From: Cohaesibacter intestini
GTDB taxonomy: Bacteria > Pseudomonadota > Alphaproteobacteria > Rhizobiales > Cohaesibacteraceae
NCBI RefSeq assembly: GCF_003324485.1
Contig: NZ_QODK01000001.1
Location: forward strand, 558,001 to 622,000
Direction of reading: 5' to 3'
DNA: 64,000 bases
Shown: positions 28,050 through 37,400 of the stretch, in pieces
Layout: every line of letters begins with the position of its first letter
How positions within the stretch are numbered: position 1 is the stretch's first letter
Notes under the pieces: model-generated
The model's database searches: none
The model's input: the letters and a program-made list of their open reading frames with translations, nothing else
What the model was told of the DNA's origin: nothing
Position numbers and translations under genes: made by a program

Positions 28050-29150
28050 TCACAGGCCCATCTTATATATGACCCTCGCGGCAGAAAGTCGCACACTCTC
28101 GCCAAAATCGCAAGACTTTCCCTTCTGCAATTTCGTCAACGACAAGACCGTATCCTCACAACTGGACGCTTCTGTGGTTCCCGGCAGGACATAACGCGGG
28201 TAGGCGCAGAGAGTCAAATAAATCAGTTCGTCGAGCCCCCTTCTACGCGTTCGTCTTGCACAGGATGTGTGATCCTCGGTCACCCCCCAACCGCTATAGA
28301 AAGGGAGACCATGGACAACGACCGGCTTGTTGCGCAGTAGCGCCTCAAACCCGGTCAGGGATGAAATGGTTTCGACCCGGTCGCTTTGCGTGATGAGGGA
28401 CAGAATATTTCCATCAGACACCACTAGATCAGCCAAGTGTGACAGTTGTTGCTTGCTCAGCGCCCCGTTACGCAGGCCGGATTGCACATCCGGGTGGGGT
28501 TTGAACAAAATGAAGGCGTCGGGATTGTCACGCCTGACGCGTTCCAGCAGCAGAAGATTCGGATTGGCCCCTGCCACGAGTTCCAGACTTTGGCTTTGAG
28601 TGGTCAGAATGGAAGCGTCATCGCTGACCTGACCGGGAACGAGAATCACCTCCCGGTCCGCTGGCAGATCGAGATCATGTTGGCTGTCAGCATCAAGATT
28701 ATACTTGCTGACCGCGCCCTCCACCAGCAGACGCTGTATTTCAGCCCCTCGGGCTTTTTCTGCCGGGCTGACCTCCTGATGTTCGAGCATCCATTCCAGA
28801 TCGCTCGGGCCGGACGGGTCATAATAGATGCCTTGTGCATCAAAGATCAGCGAGGCGGCCGGCACGAAAGCGGCCCCCAGGCCAACCGAACGGATAAAGC
28901 CATCTTCGATCAGGATGAGGGGAATGGCTGCGTCGTGACAGGCTTGGCGCTGGCTGGCGCTCAGGCGCGTTGCCCAGGCAAACAGGCTGGCTTCGTGCTT
29001 TCTGGCAAGTGTCAGGGCGGCGTTAAAAGAGCGCGCGAAAATCGGCTCTCCGGGCAGGTCGCTGAGCATGCCGCGCAGGGCCTTGCGGTTCCAGCGCATG
29101 AGACCGTAAATGACGGCGGGACGATGCTGCCAACTGGAATCAAGCGCCAT
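28050..29150 (-). CDS. kpsC: KpsC C-terminal-half homologue (capsule Kdo transferase)
   Basis: A 366-residue protein matching only the second half of KpsC, the enzyme with two Kdo transferase domains that extends the poly-Kdo linker. Diagnostic segments are LIEDGFIRSVGLG, YYDPSGPSDLEWML, VSKYNLDAD, VILVPGQVSDDASI, FKPHPDV, SSLTGFEALL and GLPFYSGWGVTEDH. The wording VPGQVxDDASI and KPHPDV is characteristic of the C-terminal KpsC domain as I know it from E. coli. The N-terminal half is encoded separately at 39430-40500. Its ATG overlaps the rkpH stop by one base (TGATG). Rhizobial RkpJ is the likely counterpart. Confidence 0.85.
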   Translation of the reverse strand: MALDSSWQHRPAVIYGLMRWNRKALRGMLSDLPGEPIFARSFNAALTLARKHEASLFAWATRLSASQRQACHDAAIPLILIEDGFIRSVGLGAAFVPAASLIFDAQGIYYDPSGPSDLEWMLEHQEVSPAEKARGAEIQRLLVEGAVSKYNLDADSQHDLDLPADREVILVPGQVSDDASILTTQSQSLELVAGANPNLLLLERVRRDNPDAFILFKPHPDVQSGLRNGALSKQQLSHLADLVVSDGNILSLITQSDRVETISSLTGFEALLRNKPVVVHGLPFYSGWGVTEDHTSCARRTRRRGLDELIYLTLCAYPRYVLPGTTEASSCEDTVLSLTKLQKGKSCDFGESVRLSAARVIYKMGL

Positions 29151-29974
29151 CAGTCCTTGCTTTCCGCTTTTAGGTCAGCGTGTGGTGAGCGCACCTGATA
29201 GCGATAGGGTTTCAAGGCCAGCCGCCGCAAGGGGTCAGGCAGCCAATTGGTGAGCCAGATCAGCCATGCGATGGAAAGTGGAAAAGCAATCTGGCGCTTT
29301 TTCTGAGCCAATCCACGATGAATGATGGTGGCGGCTTTTTCCGCTGACATCAGACCAGGCAACAGACCTTGATGCCCTTCTGTCTGAGCTGTGTCGATAT
29401 GACCGGGCTGAATGTCAGTGACATGGATCCCTGCTTCGGCAAGGTCGTCGGCCATGGCTTTGGCCCAAGCGGATAGGCCCGCCTTGCTGGCACTATAGGC
29501 CGGGCTGTCGGGCTGGGGCTGTCGGGCAGCAAGGGAACTGACCACGGCAATATGGCCGCGGCCTGCCTTTCTCATCTCTTCAGCAATGGGTGTCAGAAGG
29601 GCAATGTTGGCTGTGAGATTGACATTGATCTGATGGACTTGCGCATCCACCCCCTCCAGCTTTGCAAAAGAGCTGCGCCCGGCAAAAACACCGGCATTGG
29701 CGATCACCAGCGACAGTCCCCCTGCTCCAAGGTCCAGTCGGCGTCGCGCGACATGAAAGGCATCGACACTGTCCGGATCGTCCAGATCCAGCACCAGTGG
29801 CGAGATTTGAGCGCCTTGATCGCGGCAGACCCTGGATATGTCGGACAGAGCCTTCAAGGAACGCGCGGTCAGGATCAGGCGCTGTCCCGGAGTGGCATAG
29901 CGTGTGGCCAAAGCAGCCCCAAGGCCCCGGCTGGCACCGGTGATCAAAATACCCCCCATCTCCATCTCAGCCAT
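29150..29974 (-). CDS. rkpH: RkpH-like short-chain dehydrogenase/reductase
   Basis: A 274-residue NAD(P)-dependent reductase of the SDR family. The ATG at 29974, inside the end of rkpG (8-base overlap), gives a normal N-terminus. The cofactor motif is TGASRGLG (12-19) and NAG follows near residue 90; the active site has VVSSLAAR and YSASKAG. The C-terminal 40 residues are hydrophobic with tryptophans (IAWLIWLTNWLP), indicating membrane association. In Sinorhizobium the rkpG-rkpH order is the same, within a region needed for K-antigen synthesis. The likely reaction is reduction of the keto group left by RkpG on a long acyl chain; this is an inference. Confidence 0.85.
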   Translation of the reverse strand: MAEMEMGGILITGASRGLGAALATRYATPGQRLILTARSLKALSDISRVCRDQGAQISPLVLDLDDPDSVDAFHVARRRLDLGAGGLSLVIANAGVFAGRSSFAKLEGVDAQVHQINVNLTANIALLTPIAEEMRKAGRGHIAVVSSLAARQPQPDSPAYSASKAGLSAWAKAMADDLAEAGIHVTDIQPGHIDTAQTEGHQGLLPGLMSAEKAATIIHRGLAQKKRQIAFPLSIAWLIWLTNWLPDPLRRLALKPYRYQVRSPHADLKAESKD

Positions 29975-31334
29975 CCTCGCTGTGATCGGCGAGTGACGCA
30001 AGCAGGGAGAAGCCCTCCGCCTCAAGCTTGCGCAGTTCTTCGGCAGTGATATCGATGGCTGTTTGCAATTGCTGTTCGCTATGCTCGGCAGTGATGAAGA
30101 AACGCAGCCGCGCCTCGTTCATTGGCACCGCTGGATAGGTGATGGGGAAGGCATAAACTCCGCGCTCGAGCAAAATGTTGCTGAGCTTCACCGCGCGCAG
30201 ACTGTCACCGACAATCACCGGAATCACGCAGAAGCCCGCGCTCAAGCCCGTATCAAGTCCGGCTTGTTCAGCATGCTTGAGGAAATAACGGCCGTTGGAT
30301 TGCAGCTTTTGTACCCGCCATGGCTCCTGCTGCATCAGATTGAGGCCCGTTCTGGCGGCCACCGCCAGTGGCGCAGGCAGCCCAACGCTATACATGAAGC
30401 CGGACGCGAAAAATTTCAGGATGTCGATCAGCGCCTGAGAACCGCAGATATAGCCACCGCAGCCACTGAGCGTCTTGCTCATGGTGCCCATCCAGATATC
30501 GACTTTGCGCGGATCGATGGATTGCTGCTCAAACAGCCCTTTGCCTGTGGCACCGAGTGTGCCGAGCGAATGGGCTTCATCAACCATCAACCAGGCTTCA
30601 TGGCGCTCCTTGATCTCGATGGCACGCGCCAGATCCGGCATGTCACCATCCATCGAATAGAGACCTTCGATGATGATCAGCACATGGTCATGCCGATTAC
30701 GCTCCTCTGACAAGATGCGATCCAGATCATCGAAATCATTGTGCTTGAAAGTCTTGCGGGTCGCCCCGGACAGTTTGCAGCCGGTCACGACCGAATTGTG
30801 GCTGAACCCATCATAAATCACCAGATCGGAGCTGCCCAGCAGATCGCCGATGGTCGAGACATTGGTGGCGTGTCCGGAGACAAAGGCCAAAGCGGCTTCA
30901 CTGTCATAGAGTTGGGCCAGATCAGCCTCGAGCGCACGGTGAAAGGGACGCTCGCCCGAGGTCGGGCGCGAGCCAGACACCGAAGTGCCATAAATGCCAA
31001 TGGCCTCAATCGCGGCATCCTGAAGTTCCGCTACACCGTTCAGGCCAAGATAGTCATAAGAGGCGAAATTCAGGATCTCTCTGCCATCGATCATGGTGGT
31101 TGCCGATGCGCGGCCCTGATGCTCGATGAAATAGGGATCGGTCACACCGAGCATTTTGCCCGCTTCGCGCTGGGTTCGGATTTGCTCATACAGATCGAGC
31201 CGCTTGAAATCGGTGCGATCAGGGTCGGACGAGGCGGCGGGCTGACGCGCAGGGGCCGACGCCGGTTTGGCCCTGGTTGCCATTGCGCGGGACGCATTCA
31301 ATATGGCGTCCCGATCAATCCTAGTCTTGCTCAT
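29967..31334 (-). CDS. rkpG: RkpG-like alpha-oxoamine synthase (AONS/KBL family)
   Basis: A 455-residue PLP enzyme of the family containing 8-amino-7-oxononanoate synthase, 2-amino-3-ketobutyrate ligase and serine palmitoyltransferase, which condense an acyl thioester with an amino acid and release CO2. Motifs: SYDYLGLNG, YGTSVSGSRPTSG, the cofactor-stacking FSHNS, DEAHSLG, and the PLP lysine Lys287 in MSKTLSG. An N-terminal extension of about 60 residues, Ala-rich and absent from AONS, precedes the catalytic core. Start ATG at 31334 has GGATGG upstream; an upstream TTG exists. It follows rkpA, where it probably offloads the acyl chain. Its product could be a sphingoid-like amino ketone, though the amino acid is unknown. 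Confidence 0.87.
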   Translation of the reverse strand: MSKTRIDRDAILNASRAMATRAKPASAPARQPAASSDPDRTDFKRLDLYEQIRTQREAGKMLGVTDPYFIEHQGRASATTMIDGREILNFASYDYLGLNGVAELQDAAIEAIGIYGTSVSGSRPTSGERPFHRALEADLAQLYDSEAALAFVSGHATNVSTIGDLLGSSDLVIYDGFSHNSVVTGCKLSGATRKTFKHNDFDDLDRILSEERNRHDHVLIIIEGLYSMDGDMPDLARAIEIKERHEAWLMVDEAHSLGTLGATGKGLFEQQSIDPRKVDIWMGTMSKTLSGCGGYICGSQALIDILKFFASGFMYSVGLPAPLAVAARTGLNLMQQEPWRVQKLQSNGRYFLKHAEQAGLDTGLSAGFCVIPVIVGDSLRAVKLSNILLERGVYAFPITYPAVPMNEARLRFFITAEHSEQQLQTAIDITAEELRKLEAEGFSLLASLADHSEDG

Positions 31335-31449
31335 TAAACCATCCAGTCCCAAATTGGCTTGCCTGTCTCAGGCAATGGGGAGCCACTTCCCAGCCTAGCA
31401 TGAAAGAGCCGGCGCTCCGAACGGGCCCTTCATTAAACCAACCCGATTA

Positions 31450-34400
31450 TCAGGTTGCCTTGCGCAAGGCGACCAGTTCTTCCTTGCTTTCTTGGACATC
31501 GACCCCCTTGCCCACATGCTGCTGCAACAAGGTGGCCTGTATGCTGGCAGCTTCGTTTGCGGCACCTTTGCGAACACGCTGGACAATACTGGCGGCAATA
31601 TCCTCAATGGTCGTGCCATCAGAAATCGCACCCATGGGGATTTCGATGTCGAGTTTCTGCTGTGCGGCCGAGCGCAGCTCCATGCCCATCAGGCTGTCCA
31701 TACCGATATCGCTGAGCGACCGGTTGCGCTGGATTTCCTCAACCGGCATGCGGAAGATCTCGGCCACTTCGCTGGCCAACAGCTTGGCGATCGCATCACG
31801 GGCGGCGACATCGTCCAGCCCGTCAATCAAAGCTGCGATGTCAATCGACTGCCGGTCACGACTCATGGACTGTTCGGCTTCACGCGCCAGCAACTGATAA
31901 GCCGGATGCTTGATGAGGGCAAGATTGTCCTTGGCATAGCTCCAGTCCATTGGCGCCAGCGTCACACTGGCAGGCATGTCTGCCCCACATTTGCCCACCA
32001 GCTCGGCCAGCCCATCAAGGGCGCGGCGGGCCCTGAACTCCATGCCACCGGTGGCACGGGCCAGAATTTCCGCGGTTTTTTCTTCCCGCGCCAGAATGCC
32101 CTTGTCGGTGATCGCACCCCAACCAATGGAAAGCGCTGGCACCCCGTCCTGACGACGCTTGCGGGCAAGACCATCCAAATAGGCATTGGCCGCCACATAG
32201 GCAGACTGGCCCGGATTGCCCATTAGCACCGAAACCGAGGAATAGAGCCAGAAATAGTCAAGATCATCCTGCCGGGTGAGGCGATCAAGATGCGCGCCGC
32301 CCTGAACCTTTGGCTTCAGGACTGCCGCTATGCGCTGATCATCCAAATTGGCGATCAGGGCATCGTCAAGCACCATGGCGGCATGAATGACACCGCGCAG
32401 AGGCGCGCTTTGGCGCAAATCATCGAGCAGAGCGGCAAGCGCGGTCTCGTCGGTTGCGTCGCAAGCCTCAATGCGCAGCGTACTTCCGAGCCTCTCGGCC
32501 TTGGCGATAAGCCGGTGTGCCTCGTCAGACAGGGTCGCAGACCGGCTGGTCAGAACAATAGAGCGCGCGCCGTGATCGAGCAGCCAATCCGCGGTCTCCA
32601 GACCAAAGCCCCCAAGACCACCAACAATCAGGTGATGGCCTGAGGCATTGATCTCGAACCGACCCGACCCGGCATTCATACTGGATGGGTCTGGGGCCTT
32701 GACGATGATCTTGCCAATATGACCGGATCGCTGCATCAGGCGGAAAGCATCGACAATGTCCCGACTGTCAAACAGGCGATAGGGCAAAAGGGTGAATTCA
32801 CCGCTTTCGAACAGGGCTTCCAGGTCACCAAACAGGCGACTGGACAAAGCTGGCTGATGATTGAGCAGCTGGTCTGCATCGATACCGAAATAGCTGATGT
32901 TGCGACGGAAAGGCCTCAGACCGATCTTGGTGTTGCCATAGAAGTCGCGCTTGCCAAGCTCAAGAAAACGGCCAAAAGGTCGGACCAGTTCGATGCTGCG
33001 TTCCATCGCTTCACCGAACAGCGAGTTGAGCACCACATCGACCCCTTCGCGCCCAACGCCATCGGCCTTGCGGGTGATGGCGCGGACCTGATCGACAAAA
33101 TCCAGAGACCGGGTATCAAGCACATGATCCACGCCCAGCAGGGTCAGAAAATCACGCTTCTCATCGTTGCCAGCCGTGGCGATGATGCGCGCCCCGCGCC
33201 ATTTGGCGATTTGCACTGCCGCAAGGCCTACAGCCCCTGCAGCCCCATGGATCAGCACCCACTCCCCCTCTTCCAGACGGGCCAGATGATGAAGGGCATA
33301 ATAGCTGGTCAGGAAGGCAACCGGCATGGCGGCTGCAGCCTCCAGATCCATTGCTTCTGGCAGTCGCGATGCAGCGACTTCGGCCACAGTCACGTGAGAG
33401 GCGAAACAGGCCGGAGCCAGAGCCATCACCGCATCACCGACTTTCAGGCGGGTCACGGAGGCACCAACCCGCGTGACACGGCCGGAGCATTCAAAGCCAA
33501 GCGTCGGACCGGCAAAGCCATCTTCCAGCGCCTCTTCCGGCAACAAGCCCTGTGCCCACATCAGATCCCTGAAATTGAGCCCCGATGCGGCCACCTCGAT
33601 TTCCACCTCTCCGGCCTTCGGGGGCTGACGGTCGGTCGGCTGCCACTTCAGGTGCTCCAGCGAACTGGCGCGTGGATGGGTCAGTTTGCAGCCAGCAACC
33701 TCGGACGGACGTCGGGTTGCAGGCAGGTCGGACCGGGCAGGTCGTTTGAGACCGCGGGCAATGCGCAGGAGCGAAAGGCCGCCCTTCTCCAGACGGACTT
33801 CGCGTTCATCACCCGGCTCATCAAGCAGATGAACGAGACCCGCCACCTGATCGGCAACTGACAACGAACCGTTGAGATCAATCAGCCGAATATCCTGATG
33901 GGAATATTCATTGCCTGCGACGCGGGCAAAGGCCCAGATGCCACTCTGGGCCGGGTCAACCGCCCCAGTTTCTTGATCATGAAAGCCATCGGGCGCAAGC
34001 ACCCAGAGGCGCACAGCGGCCTCCGGCATGGCACACAAAACCGTGCGGAGCCCATGAAGGCGTTGCGTCATGGCAGGGAATGGTTCGTCGCCCTCGGGGA
34101 AGGCACGAGCCAGAAAGATCAGGTCAACAGGTCCGGTCTCGCTCAGTGTCCGGATCGTCGCCATGGCAGCGTCCCAATCCGCAGCTTCTAAGGCTGCAGA
34201 TTCTAAGGCCGCAGCTTCTGAGGCCTTGGCGGCCTTCGGGGCTTTAGATGTCTTAGATGTCTTAGATGTCTTGGATGCCTTGGATGCCTTGGATGCCTTG
34301 GATGCCTTGGATGCCTTGGAGACATTGGAGGAGTTGTTTGCCTTGGGCAGTGCCAACAAGGTTGGCTCTTGGTCTGTGGTGGCCAGCTTCTCCGTCAGCG

Positions 34401-37400
34401 CGGTGACAAAGGTGGCTTCGGCACTGTTGGCGGGATCGCTGAGCAGGATGACCTGTGGTCGTTCGCCACTCGGCTCCTGTGTTGAGGCACTGTCTTGGCG
34501 CAAGGTTTGTTTGATCTCTGGGGCACAGGCCAGCAACCAGTGAGCACCGGTGAGCCCCATTCCCTCTTCAGCCCCGGCAAAGGGCAGCAGATCTACTGTC
34601 AGACCCGACTCGCGAATCCAACCCTGCCAATTTTCAGCCGTACCATGGGTGGCAACCGGATAGGACGGATCAAGAGAGCCTTCAAACCAGCGCGAAGCCA
34701 TGCCGAAACAGATGTCTTGGAAGACCGAGCCGTCCGCAAGGCTTGCCAGCATCAGGCCATCGTCACACAGAAGCCCGGACAGGTGCGGCAGAATGTTCGC
34801 TGCGCCGGCCATCATCTGGATGCCATTGGCCGACAGGATCACGTCGAATTGCCCCAAGTCGCGCAGAGTCGTCAGGGCGGCATCGAGGGTCATCGCGTGG
34901 AAGTGGGGTGACTGAGCACACTGGATCCGCAGGCGATCAACGGTCAGCTTGTTGCTGTCAATGCTGAGCAGCTGGCCTTGGCGCTGTTCGATGCGCGGCA
35001 GAAGGGCCTTGGTCAACTGGCCTCCGGCCATGCCAAGCTCCAGCACGCGCAAAGGACGCCCCGCTGGCCAGACGTGGATCAGGCTGTCAAAGGCCGCCAC
35101 GACCTGATCAATATGCGCGCGTGCCAAGGGTGAGGCGGAAAGATGCTGATCGAGCAGATCACTTGTATAGAGGTCGTGAATGTCCTCGACCAGATCATCG
35201 GCCGAGGCTGCCCCGGCCAGAATGCGCTGCAAGCGGGCGTGCGCATGATTGAGCAAGATAGCTTCGCTGGACCAGGCCGGATCTTCCGTTAGCAGCAATT
35301 CGAGCATTTGCGACGCCGGGGGCAAAGTGACAGCCGAGGCGAGCTTGACGCCATCCTCGCTCTGCTCGGCCATGTCCGATTCGATACAGATGGTGACCAG
35401 CGACCAGAACAGCTTGTCTCGGTGTTTGCGACGGTGCTTCAAGTCGTCATTGGCCGCTTCCCCTGACAGGGATGCATCGGGCTGAAGCGCAGGCAGATTG
35501 TCAGGGGTCAGCAGGTCTTGCGTGCCGATTTGTGCCTTGAGGCAATCATAAGCAACCTGCCGGCTGGCTGCCTGCAGGATCAGGTGCCGTTCCTCGGTCT
35601 GGGTCCAGTCACGCTGACCGCAGGTCTGCAAAGCGGCGCGCAACGCTTCCAGATCGAGCGGATCTGTCTGGCGATTGGACGCTGGGAGCGATTTGTGGAT
35701 GGTGCGATAGCCATAGGTCAGCCGGTTGACATCCTGCCGCTGGACTAGCGCAGACGCGCGGAAGCGGGCATCGCGAAGGGTGGCAACCAGTGTGCCGTCA
35801 TCAGAGAATAGGTCAAAATCCGCCTGAATGCCACGGCTGTTGGACCGGAGCACATGGATGCGCGCCGAGCGAACCGGCATTTCGGGTCGCATCAGGCGCA
35901 GGCAGCCGAAACGCACGGGAATGAAAGCCAGTTTTTGCGTCGCGGTATCGAGCTCGTCATAAAGAGAATTGAGAGCCTGAAAGCTGCCATCCAGATCAAG
36001 AGGATGAAGGCCATAGGATGCCGCCTTGGCTTCGCGCACACCCCCATCGGGCTTTCGCTCTGTCAGGATGAGATCGATATGACTGTCATCAAACCGCTGG
36101 AAATGAGACACACGACGAAAGGCTGGGCCGAAATCAAGGCCAAAGTCGCGGGAAATGGCATAGAGCGCATCAATTTCGGATGCCGGAAGGGGCGCGGCAG
36201 CCTCCGGTGCCTTCAAGCCATAGTCGGAAACATCCGTCTTGGTATCACCAGGAATTTTCGCAACACGCGCCTTGATATGCCGTTGCCACTCCTCGTCCAC
36301 CAGACGTTTGCGGCTGAGGACTTCCACCATGCCGCTTTCCAGATCAACGCGGGTGCGGACCGAGGTCGACTGGTCATCGGACAGAGGCAGCGCTTTCATC
36401 AGGTCAAAATCGCGCAACTCGACCCTGTCGGTGTCAAAGGCCTGACGGGCAGCGGCCAGTGCCATTTCGGCAAAGGCGGCACCGGGCAAGATAACCTTGC
36501 CATCCACCTTGTGATCGCCGAGATAGGGGATCAGGGCGGTATCCAATTCGCTGTCCCAGATCAGATCACCCGGTCGCAACTGCTGACCAAGCAGAGGATG
36601 GGCGTCAATCGATGCAGAGAAGACTTCGAATGCTTCGCTGCTGGCTTCCAGTTTGAAGGGTTTGAGCTGCCATGGATAGGTTGGCAGCGGGAAGGACAAG
36701 CCCTTTTTGTCTCCGAACAGCTTGATCGGATCCGCTTCAATGCCCGCAGCCAGCGCCCGTCCGACGGCCACCAGCACCGGATCGATCTCGCCAACGCCCG
36801 CTTGGGTCAAGGTTTCGATCGCTGTGGCAGTGATGCCTTTCTCACGCGTGATTTCGTTCATGTAGCCTTTGAGAATCGGGCGAGGCCCGATTTCGATAAA
36901 GCTACGGTGCCCTGCGGCAAGAGCCAGAGAGACCGCCTCACAGAACCGAACCGGCTCGCGGACATTGTGCCACCAATAATCGCCGGTCACGTCGGCTCCC
37001 TCTAGCACGGCGCCCGTGACCGAGGAGTAGAAGGGAATATGTGGCGTCTGCGGCTGGAGGTCCTTCAAATCCGCGATCAGCCCATCCTTGATGGGGTCGA
37101 TCTGGCGGGAATGGAACGGATAGTCGATATCCAGCAGCAGCCCAGAGAGATGGGCCTTGCGGGCATAGCGCATAAAGGCCTGCAACGAGTCCGCCGGGCC
37201 GGACAAGGTCAGGGAATGTGGCGTGTTGATCGCCGAAATCTCGATATCGTCAAAGCCCTGCGCTGCCAGATGGACGCCCACTTCAGCTTCTGACAACTTG
37301 ATCACGGCCATACGGCCAAAGCCGCGCACGGCCTCCTGATGGTGCGAGCGCAGATAAATGACCTCAACGGCATCGGGCAACGTCAAGGCTCCGGCAGCCC

